From Alkalinema sp. FACHB-956 (GTDB taxonomy: Bacteria > Cyanobacteriota > Cyanobacteriia > Leptolyngbyales > Leptolyngbyaceae), in NCBI RefSeq assembly GCF_014697025.1, contig NZ_JACJRC010000001.1, forward strand, positions 248,001-312,000: DNA of 64,000 nucleotides, written 5' to 3'. Each line of letters starts with the position of its first letter. Position 1 is the first letter of the stretch. The notes beneath the pieces were generated by a model, which did not search any database, was not told the DNA's origin, and saw only the letters and a list, made by a program, of their open reading frames with translations. Positions 41,801-48,633 of this stretch are shown one piece after another. The translations under genes were made by a program, and so were the position numbers.

Positions 41801-43685
41801 GTTGCCATTGCCCATTAGCCCCAATCCGCGTCTGCCCCAACACCTGCTGCGTCTGATCCCGAACCGTCACCACAGAACCCGCCTGACCCGTGCCCTGCAC
41901 CGTCACCGAAGCCTGATTCGTAATCCCATCACTATTGCTAATCCCCGTATCCGAAGCCAAGGCCAACTGCATCCCACTACCAAAGGACACTTGGCTGGGC
42001 ATCGTCGTCCAATCCAACTGGTAGGCCATCTGGGCATTCGTCTCATTGTGAAACACCCGAACCCCATAGGTTCCCGCTGCCAAAGACCGCTGAATCACCT
42101 CATCCAGCCCCAGCCCCAGCGTCGAACTCGCCAACACCTGTCCCGCACTGTCGAGCAACTGCAACTCCGCATTCCCCGTCAAATCATGCAACCATAGCCC
42201 GATCGGAGTTGCCGCACTCAACGAAAACCGATAGAAATCATCCCGATCCCAACCATTCAGCGTCCCCACCTGCCGCCCAGAACCATTCAGCGTGCCCAGC
42301 CCCGTCGCCAGCGCCCAGGTATCCCCCGCCTCATCCCAAACCACAGGCCGCACCGCCGTCCCGATCGCCTTAATCTGTCCACCCTGACTGGGGTTGACCA
42401 CCGTCCCGCCCATCGGCGTTTGCGTCCCATTCATCTGCCAAATCACCAAATCCCCCGTACTTTGGTGCTGCCACAGGGCATCCGTCTTGCCATCCCCACT
42501 AAAATCATCAATCCCCACCAACTGCCACCCAAAATCTGCCACTACCCCCTGCCAAATCAGCGATGACTGCACCTTCCAACCATCCATCGCCCACACCGCA
42601 ATCTGCCCCTGACTGTTGCGCCACAGCAGATCCGCCTTACCATCGCCCGTAAAGTCCCCCGCTCCTTCGATCTTCCAGCCTGTACTCGCGGGAATTTGTA
42701 ACGCCGTAAACTGGCCTTGGCCATTCATCTGACCTACCACATGGGTCTTATTGCCATCGATCGCAAAACCCGTCATTCCCCACAAATGCAGATCCCCCGT
42801 CTGCTGGTGTCGCCAGAGCAAATCCCCCGTGCGATCGCCATTGAAATCCGCCACTTTTTCCAACGTCCAAGCATTACCAACCAGGCTTTGCGCCAAGAGC
42901 TTATCACTAACCCGATTAGCTCCATTCATCTTCCAGAGGTAGACATCACCACTGGTGGGATTGTGCCAAACCACATCGGCCTTCCCATCCAGGTCAATAT
43001 CCGCCACCCCCTTAACCTGCCAATCCGCCGTCACCACTACATTATTGAGAAATAGCGCTTCAGTGTAAGTACCATTGGCCATCAACCACACAGCCATCTT
43101 ACCCGTGCTGCGTTCCCGCCACAGGATATCCTCATTGATATCGCCATTAAAATCTCCAATTCCCTCGATCGTCCATTCCCCTCCAACGGGCGTAGGAATT
43201 TGCTTAGAGCCGATATACTGCAAACCCTCAAACTGCCAATAGCCCAAGGTGAAATTCGTGAGATTGCGCCATAGAATATCCGTTTGTTGTTTCGTCTGCG
43301 TTGCGATTCTGAGGTCATACCCTGTGGAAACACTATCTACGCTATTAACAACGACATAATAGGTACCCGCTTCCAGCAGTTCTACTTGAATTGTTTCATT
43401 GCCAATCCCATCTCGGCTCGATTGCCAAAACTGATCCGCAGAATCAACAATCCCACTTTGATTAACATCAATCCCAATGCCGACATTGACATTGCCGCTT
43501 AGATTAGATAGGGATAGATTCAGACTGCTACGACTACTGAGATTCCAGCGATAGACATCCTGCCGATTGGTCGCCGACAAACTCTCCTGTTGCAGCGTTG
43601 GTACACCATTGACAATATTCAAATTTTGCGCAGCAGAAAGAGACAGACCCAGGAAAGCGTCAGTAGGCGTCGGCATAGCAATCAC
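38820..43685 (-). CDS. Giant FG-GAP/Ig protein with GH19 chitinase/lysozyme-like C-terminus
   Basis: A 1621-aa multidomain protein without a classical signal peptide. In order: a PPC-like beta domain (about 10-125), five FG-GAP/VCBS-like repeats ending in W (about 130-445: DxNGDxxxDxLWR...VWLM), a second PPC-like domain (about 450-565), bacterial Ig-like domains (about 580-765), a Gly/Trp-rich linker and a long helical region (about 850-1400). The C-terminal domain has AHEGDRF (Glu1420, probable acid) and YKGRGFVQVTGR (1454-1465), the GH19 chitinase/endolysin signature. It probably binds a surface and cleaves peptidoglycan or chitin. DNA for the last 470 residues is much lower in GC than the rest. 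First gene of a two-gene operon. Confidence 0.75.
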   Translation of the reverse strand: MIAMPTPTDAFLGLSLSAAQNLNIVNGVPTLQQESLSATNRQDVYRWNLSSRSSLNLSLSNLSGNVNVGIGIDVNQSGIVDSADQFWQSSRDGIGNETIQVELLEAGTYYVVVNSVDSVSTGYDLRIATQTKQQTDILWRNLTNFTLGYWQFEGLQYIGSKQIPTPVGGEWTIEGIGDFNGDINEDILWRERSTGKMAVWLMANGTYTEALFLNNVVVTADWQVKGVADIDLDGKADVVWHNPTSGDVYLWKMNGANRVSDKLLAQSLVGNAWTLEKVADFNGDRTGDLLWRHQQTGDLHLWGMTGFAIDGNKTHVVGQMNGQGQFTALQIPASTGWKIEGAGDFTGDGKADLLWRNSQGQIAVWAMDGWKVQSSLIWQGVVADFGWQLVGIDDFSGDGKTDALWQHQSTGDLVIWQMNGTQTPMGGTVVNPSQGGQIKAIGTAVRPVVWDEAGDTWALATGLGTLNGSGRQVGTLNGWDRDDFYRFSLSAATPIGLWLHDLTGNAELQLLDSAGQVLASSTLGLGLDEVIQRSLAAGTYGVRVFHNETNAQMAYQLDWTTMPSQVSFGSGMQLALASDTGISNSDGITNQASVTVQGTGQAGSVVTVRDQTQQVLGQTRIGANGQWQLQLAELADGSYGLTAQVTNPWGYSTTGNALAITIDTVAPNQVISGILNGITWQSSDQIQATITDLGVGLANVTYQLDNQTPQTWTGNNGQWSKSVSDLLNWNDPSQQGSHTLTLRSLDRAGNLQTEQYSFSVPKPFTWADTDLWTGSTDPNDPNTSGDNLVAPPLGGSGGQSGGSGLAQYGWGADGYWGYWYGGQWSRSPYNTPEGVLNDPQWFPANGNPGSSNTYRSRLRSILTTALAAIPTDSAGNQAKKAALKNRINLLIEAGAYLQGDADDRIGFGYEGGAAFTGAWLDQFFQGSLVKAKYSSANLNQIGLALAKELVTNPESVRLLTFQTLVETVVGAAHLQTHWFGAQQTNQIQQAARELARSYGLLKPQGTGLTGTFGWLDQLWDMADSGLSDGNTIRTILHGNTKAAGIVGNVVQMLNGLGNGDGDWYDLQLWRMSRSLVQAGMQVAQWRDAVQTVEFVEALLNLGYSLVQVHPTVEATNGTEIANWVETLLEQGDIRIAAAGLGMLANNLPTVDRSTQALNFAERLIRSTAAINDATLAQQLLNAQVMSSLLNFGGAYVTLAERSTYVNPTDDFHFFMSRWLKLPDSTPNPQALQQFLKTFQPEKRQYALEYLQKLAIVLTNVNDSAWANQLDNTLFVDRLLEWGSAYIVAQDNNDLFVYDPDDFFLKVSTLNSRQNICTASSQVTNLTSQLANSLAWSPLLEPPLEATPLPGIVYSLSVELLAEVTRTAWDSSATTETVKNRLELVLDEFIEQGIFKLTSNEAELNIMYEKMAAILAIGAHEGDRFRTTLEYPGKEDGYKWRVDLMNQVEGDHIRYKGRGFVQVTGRIRYQDLTDRAREGTLGIKGVPGLRNLDFIANPEILEQDQWAAFTLVDYFVAGRATTKSAMDWVFGDGSEKPNPDWQGSFQYKDRGTSPDPRGYKIIIWQPGETVHHSRYQWDGSPESYTALGELVNDYDPSAKQEIQQFGVAYAKALRKSVFVFKY

Positions 43686-44191
43686 GAACCTTTAAATTTG
43701 CAAGCAACAACAGAAAACAACGACAGTGGAAAAACTACACTCGATCGAGCAACCTCGATCGGCACTGCAAAGTGAATTGGGACATTAAATACATCCCAAC
43801 TACCGAGTACGAAAGCCTATGACTTTTGCATCCAGCATTAGCCATACACAGGGTGCTAGAGCAATACTCAAGAAATGTTAATTAGTCCAAAATTTCCAAA
43901 AGATTGGCATCAAAAATCAACGTTCACTAAAACGCTAAAATCAATGATTCTGAGCGGAGATGACCCAAAGGAAATGAGTGAGCAAATTATTATTGCAAAT
44001 CTACAAAAAACTATGAAATATGCATAGGGCGATGCACTAGGGGGCAGTCATAGTTTTGTAGATAGCTACCTCGTTTGCGGTACGTCCGTAAATATACCAG
44101 GTTTATCCTAGATGTGAAAAGTCACCATGCAAATATTTTTTGTAAAGATTGCATGAAGCTGAAGTCTGACTAGATGTAGTAAAATTGCACT
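43686..44191. other. Intergenic between giant protein and Rpn copy 2
   Basis: AT-rich, no gene seen. It must hold the promoter of the minus-strand operon and of the second Rpn gene. The 15 bases before the Rpn ATG match those before Rpn copy 1. Confidence 0.4.
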
Positions 44192-45031
44192 ATGTTTGAC
44201 AACCTTTCTAAATTCCTGATTCAGCAATATTCCCAGGACTTTGCGGCTTGGTTGCTAGGGGAACCGATCGCGTTAACCGAACTGCAACCCACTGAATTGT
44301 CGATCGAACCGATTCGAGCGGATTCTGTAATTTTATTGAAATCGCAACAGGTGATTGTCCATTGTGAATTTCAAACCAATCCCGATCAGGATTTGCCGTT
44401 TCGCATGGCGGATTATGCGTTACGGATTTATCGCAAATATCCCGATCGAAAGTTAGTGCAAGTGGTGGTTTATTTACGGGAAACGACTTCGGATTGGGTC
44501 TACGTGACGCAGTTTGCAGGGAATCAACTTCGCCATGAGTTTCAAGTGGTGCGGTTGTGGGAGCAGTTGCCGGAAGTGTTTTTGCAACGGCCTGGATTGT
44601 TGCCCTATGCGGTGTTAACGCAAACGAACGATCGGGAAGCCTTGTTACGGGAAGTGGCGCGGCGGTTGGATGAGATTCCCGATCGGGCCCAGCGCAGCAA
44701 TCTGACCGTGAGTAGTGCTGTGATAGCTGGGCTATCATTGGAGAAGGCGGTGATTCAGCGAATTCTCAGGAGGGAAGTGATGCGGGAATCGGTGATTTAT
44801 CAAGAGTGGGAAACGGTACTCAAGGCAGAAGGCCGCGCGGAAGGTCGATTAGAAGGTCGGATGGAAGGTCGGATGGAAGGCCGGATGGAAGGTCGCGCGG
44901 AAGGGCTGGAAGAGGAACGGCGGATCCTGGCGATGAAGATGTTGCAGGAAGGCTTATCCCTGGAGACGATCTCGCGGATTACGGAATATTCGATCGAACA
45001 ATTGGAAGCAATGCAAGAACAGATTAATTGA
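44192..45031 (+). CDS. Rpn-family PD-(D/E)XK nuclease, copy 2
   Basis: A 279-aa near-identical paralogue of the gene at 36815, in the same orientation 7.4 kb away. The catalytic set (Asp44, Glu59, Gln61) is intact. It differs mainly in the tail, where EGR units are expanded (EGRLEGRMEGRMEGRMEGRAEG, given here as key pattern) by four 12-base repeats at about 44845-44905, so repeat number varies between copies. The internal AGGAGG-ATG is also present (44768-44782). The two genes bracket the giant-protein operon. Confidence 0.85.
   Translation: MFDNLSKFLIQQYSQDFAAWLLGEPIALTELQPTELSIEPIRADSVILLKSQQVIVHCEFQTNPDQDLPFRMADYALRIYRKYPDRKLVQVVVYLRETTSDWVYVTQFAGNQLRHEFQVVRLWEQLPEVFLQRPGLLPYAVLTQTNDREALLREVARRLDEIPDRAQRSNLTVSSAVIAGLSLEKAVIQRILRREVMRESVIYQEWETVLKAEGRAEGRLEGRMEGRMEGRMEGRAEGLEEERRILAMKMLQEGLSLETISRITEYSIEQLEAMQEQIN
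44768..44773 (+). promoter_or_regulatory. Internal Shine-Dalgarno in Rpn copy 2
   Basis: AGGAGG six bases before the in-phase ATG at 44780; same position as in copy 1. Confidence 0.55.
44780..45031 (+). CDS. Putative internal small Rpn protein (RpnS-like), copy 2
   Basis: In-phase internal frame of 83 codons (residues 197-279 of copy 2), starting MRESVIYQEWE. It carries the expanded EGR repeats and helical tail. It differs from the copy 1 counterpart mostly by repeat number, as expected for a rapidly varying specificity region. Inference only, as for copy 1. Confidence 0.4.
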   Translation: MRESVIYQEWETVLKAEGRAEGRLEGRMEGRMEGRMEGRAEGLEEERRILAMKMLQEGLSLETISRITEYSIEQLEAMQEQIN

Positions 45032-45131
45032 GCTGATTATTAAAGGGAACGCGCGATCGAACATCTTCCAAAGAAGTAATTGGATATTAGAAATTTAGCA
45101 AATAAAATTAATTTGGTTCATTAAACACGAG

Positions 45132-45515
45132 CTAACTAAATGTGAATGGATCAGTAAATAGGTTGGCTTTATTAAAATTATTCTCTGTAACACCAAACGG
45201 GAATGAAGATGTCCATAGTTCGTATAGCAAATGTCCTTCTAATAAGGTTAACACTACTACACTTCCTAGAATCATGGGTCGTCTCCAAGCTGGCTTAAAC
45301 TGATAGACCACAGCACTAATAAATAGAGCCTTAACTAAGCCAAAGACTACACCTATAGCCGTAATGCCTACTAAATCTCTGATTGATGGAACCCACATGG
45401 GACTAAATCTTGCCATCAAGAAGATTAACAGATGAATAATTGCAGAGCTAGGAATGCATAACCACAAAGCAAATTGTAAGGCTTGCCGACGATCCAGTGG
45501 AGGTGGAAACATCAA
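45132..45515 (-). CDS. Small membrane protein, unknown function
   Basis: A 127-aa protein with three or four hydrophobic helices (about 16-36, 45-68 and 80-100) and a polar C-terminus. Family not recognised. It sits between two copies of the Rpn 3'-end repeat (the Rpn gene end at 45031 and a unit at about 45580), on the opposite strand, and is AT-rich like the 38-40 kb cargo. It may have been inserted into the repeat. Confidence 0.5.
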   Translation of the reverse strand: MMFPPPLDRRQALQFALWLCIPSSAIIHLLIFLMARFSPMWVPSIRDLVGITAIGVVFGLVKALFISAVVYQFKPAWRRPMILGSVVVLTLLEGHLLYELWTSSFPFGVTENNFNKANLFTDPFTFS

Positions 45516-45579
45516 TTAATTCCTCTTGTAAAATGAATATGAACCAATCTAATTAATTCAAAATGATTTCTCCTTGTTC

Positions 45580-45722
45580 AGCGGATGACGGAATATTCGA
45601 TCGAACAATTGGAAGCAATGCAAGAACAGATTAATTGAGCTGATTATTCAAGGGAACGCGCGATCGAACATCTCCACAACGAACGATCGCCCGGATGACG
45701 GAATATTCGATCGAACGGTGAG
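45580..45722 (+). repeat. Rpn 3'-end repeat, detached copies
   Basis: Starting at about 45580 the sequence again matches the Rpn copy 2 tail (GAATATTCGATCGAACAATT, then the codons for EAMQEQIN and TGA) and its downstream linker. A second, truncated unit runs from about 45685 to 45718. Confidence 0.85.
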
Positions 45723-45768
45723 AATTGACTTGAACCAGATCAATAACCCTCCAGATCAGTGACCCATC

Positions 45769-46398
45769 TCAAAATGAGGAGCCGGGTTGTTGGAGAAAGG
45801 CAATTTCTTCAGCCGTACTGTCCCGCCCCAGGATTGCATTACGGTGGGGAAACCGCCCAAACTGTTCAATCACTGCCCGGTGTCGCAGGGCATAATCGTA
45901 GGTATTCTCCAAATCTGAATCTCCCACAAATTGCTGAAACTTAGCCACCGCAAAGCTCTGATGGGCCAGGTTTTCGCTATGTTCAAACGGAAAAAAGAAA
46001 AACTGGCGCAACACTGGCGGTAATGCCTCATCAAAGCCTAAGTCGATCGCGTGACTGGCCACAAACAACGCGAGGCTATCCGCTGCAAACGCCTGGGCTT
46101 GCCCCCGAAACATATTGCGAGAAAACTGATCCAGCAAAATCACCAAGGCCAAACAAGCCTCCGGTTGCTCCATCCAGGCATCCAATTGATGGGCGATCGC
46201 CTTCTCGTAGAGATCCAAAAATCGCTCCCGAATGGCATGGTCAAAATTTGGATCCTTTTGGAACCACTCCGATCGCGGCTTCAGATCCACCACATCTCGC
46301 CACCCTGCCCCAAACCAAAACTCCAAAACCTGATTGGCCCGTACGATCGCACCCATCGCCTTGTCCTCCTCCCAAAACAACGCCTCTGACTGTCCCAC
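45769..46398 (-). CDS. DUF924 family protein
   Basis: A 209-aa (195 aa if Met15 is the start) all-helical protein of the DUF924 family, TPR-like in fold. Characteristic stretches are VLEFWFGAGW, LDQFSRNMFRGQAQAFAAD (about 89-107), FFFPFEHSENLAHQ and a final HRAVIEQFGRFPHRNAILGR. It is widespread in bacteria and function is unknown. MGAIVRANQ (start 46356) fits relatives better than the longer N-terminus. Monocistronic. Confidence 0.8.
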   Translation of the reverse strand: MGQSEALFWEEDKAMGAIVRANQVLEFWFGAGWRDVVDLKPRSEWFQKDPNFDHAIRERFLDLYEKAIAHQLDAWMEQPEACLALVILLDQFSRNMFRGQAQAFAADSLALFVASHAIDLGFDEALPPVLRQFFFFPFEHSENLAHQSFAVAKFQQFVGDSDLENTYDYALRHRAVIEQFGRFPHRNAILGRDSTAEEIAFLQQPGSSF

Positions 46399-46568
46399 TG
46401 CGCGGCCTCTGTTCTCAACCCTGAGCAGATGGGCGGCAACATCCTAACCCTAGTCACTTGCCGCCGCCACAACCGCCCCCTCGGAAAAAGTTGATGGTTT
46501 AACACCAGAAACATAGTGAACAATGGGGACTGAGCTACAAACAATCATCTTCCCATCCCTGTACCCCA

Positions 46569-48467
46569 ATGACGATCGATCCGCCCGCCCAGAGTCCTGC
46601 GACCCAACCCTCTCCCCGCCTCTCGGTGATGGTCAATCAGATCCAACCCTCCCCAGAAACGATCGTGCTGATTTTGGCTGTCGTCGTGGGGACTGGCGCA
46701 GGCATGGGCGTCGTCACCTTTCGCTACCTGATCGACCTGATCCATCACCTCCTATTTGCCGATGTTATGGGCAAAATTGGCAGTTGGGGATCCTGGACCT
46801 TGGCCATGATGCCCGCGATCGGCGGCCTCATCATTGGCGGGATGCGGTGGCGCTGGAAAGACTTTGGCCCTAGCGTGTCCGCCCTCATTAGCTCCGTCCA
46901 AAGCAGCCAGGAAATTTCCCCCGTGCGACCAGTCACCAAAATGGTGGCAGCGGCAATCTCCTTGGGCTCCGGGGCATCCCTCGGCCCGGAAGGCCCCAGC
47001 GTCGAAATCGGGGCAAACCTAGGGGTGTTACTGGGACAGGCACTCCAAGTCTCCCAAGAACGGCAACGGTTACTCCTCGGAGCTGGAGCCGCAGCAGGGC
47101 TGGCCGCAGGATTTAACGCCCCGATCGCGGGGGTCTTTTTTGCCCTGGAAGTCGTCCTGGGCACCACCTTTGCCACCTCTGCCGCCAGTGTCGTGTTGCT
47201 CTCCGCCGTCGTATCTTCCCTGATTGCCCAGATTGGCCTCGGTTCCCAGCCTGCCTTCGATCTGCCCTCCTACGAAGTCCGTAGCCCCTTAGAACTCCCG
47301 CTCTACATTGGCCTCGGCCTCTGTGCTAGCCTAGTCGCGATCGCCTATACGCAATTGAATCGCTTCTCCCAGCGCGCCTTTCAGGGCAAGGTGGAACGGC
47401 TGCAAATGCTCGCGAAAATTCCTCGGGAAATTCAGCCGATTTTGGGAGCCACCTGTGTCGGATTGGTTGCCCTGAAATTGCCCCAGGTGCTGGGCATTGG
47501 TTACGAGACGATCGAGGCTATGCTGCGGGATGTGCAATTTTCGATCGGGCTATTGCTGGTGCTGCTGGTGAGCAAACTGGTGTTAACGGCACTGTGCCTG
47601 GGCAGTGGTTTGGTGGGTGGCGTCTTTGCCCCGGCGATGTTTCTGGGGGCCACCTTGGGAACTGCCTACGGTCAAGCCTTGCCCAAGCTGTTACCCATGT
47701 TTGCCGATAACATCGCTGCCCCCCCAGCCTACGCCATGGTGGGAATGGCCGCCGTTCTCGCCACCAGTGCCAGAGCGCCCCTGACAGCCATTTTGCTGCT
47801 GTTTGAACTGACTCGCGACTATCGCATTGTCCTTCCCCTGATGGCAGCGGTGGGATTGAGCGTCTGGCTGATGGATCGCTTTAAGGCCAAGCAGGACAAA
47901 AAAATCAAACAAGAAGTCAAGGAGCCAGAAACCGCTGCAACCCCGACCCCAGCGGAAGTGATTACGGAAGTGATTGCTGAACCCGCTACCCCCGATCAAC
48001 AAACCCTGTTGTTGCAACGGCTGCGGGTGAAAGATTTGATGCAGTCGCACTTTTTAAGCCTGCCCGCTTCCCTGCCAATTCCCGAAGCAGGGCTGGCGCT
48101 CACCCGACACCAATCCCATAGCGCCTTGGTCATGGAGGGTTCCGCACTGCTGGGCATTCTGACCCTGCAAGACATTAACCGCGCCTTGACCCGCCATAGC
48201 AGCAGCCCCGAGGACATTGCAGCCCTGGCCAATCAACCGATCGCCAGTATTTGTACCGCAAAAATTCTCTCCGCTTCCCCCGATGAAACCGTCAGCGAAG
48301 CCCTCGATCGCATGGCAGCGCGCGGACTGCGACAGTTGCCCGTCCTAGATCCGGACAATCCCGATCGGGTCATCGGCATGATTGACCATGACCAAGTGCT
48401 GTTGGCCGGCAGTCTGGCGCTAACCCAGGAATATCTAGCGCCCTATCTCGCCCCCTCTACGGTCTAG
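46569..48467 (+). CDS. ClC chloride channel/transporter with CBS pair
   Basis: A 632-aa ClC-family protein. About 18 intramembrane helices (30-440) are followed by a charged linker and a CBS pair (about 485-625). The gating-glutamate motif is GPEGP (139-143) and the second filter motif is GGVFAPAMFLG (about 355-365). The first filter motif, normally GSGIPE, is replaced by FGPSVS near residue 100, so the ion pathway is atypical. CBS domains probably sense nucleotides. It may be a Cl- channel or Cl-/H+ exchanger; Glu at the gate supports either. Several Met/Val starts are possible upstream of helix 1. Confidence 0.85.
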   Translation: MTIDPPAQSPATQPSPRLSVMVNQIQPSPETIVLILAVVVGTGAGMGVVTFRYLIDLIHHLLFADVMGKIGSWGSWTLAMMPAIGGLIIGGMRWRWKDFGPSVSALISSVQSSQEISPVRPVTKMVAAAISLGSGASLGPEGPSVEIGANLGVLLGQALQVSQERQRLLLGAGAAAGLAAGFNAPIAGVFFALEVVLGTTFATSAASVVLLSAVVSSLIAQIGLGSQPAFDLPSYEVRSPLELPLYIGLGLCASLVAIAYTQLNRFSQRAFQGKVERLQMLAKIPREIQPILGATCVGLVALKLPQVLGIGYETIEAMLRDVQFSIGLLLVLLVSKLVLTALCLGSGLVGGVFAPAMFLGATLGTAYGQALPKLLPMFADNIAAPPAYAMVGMAAVLATSARAPLTAILLLFELTRDYRIVLPLMAAVGLSVWLMDRFKAKQDKKIKQEVKEPETAATPTPAEVITEVIAEPATPDQQTLLLQRLRVKDLMQSHFLSLPASLPIPEAGLALTRHQSHSALVMEGSALLGILTLQDINRALTRHSSSPEDIAALANQPIASICTAKILSASPDETVSEALDRMAARGLRQLPVLDPDNPDRVIGMIDHDQVLLAGSLALTQEYLAPYLAPSTV

Positions 48468-48633
48468 ACTTTTCCAACTTGCTACTCCCCCCGCCCCAGT
48501 CCCAGAACGCAAGCGCAAAAAATCGTGCAATTTTCAGACGGGCGAGTATCCTGTAGCAGTCCAATGGATTGCCAGGGTGACTTGCTGGTTTGACTCGCTG
48601 AGTTGACTCGCGATCGGGATTGAGCAATTTTGG

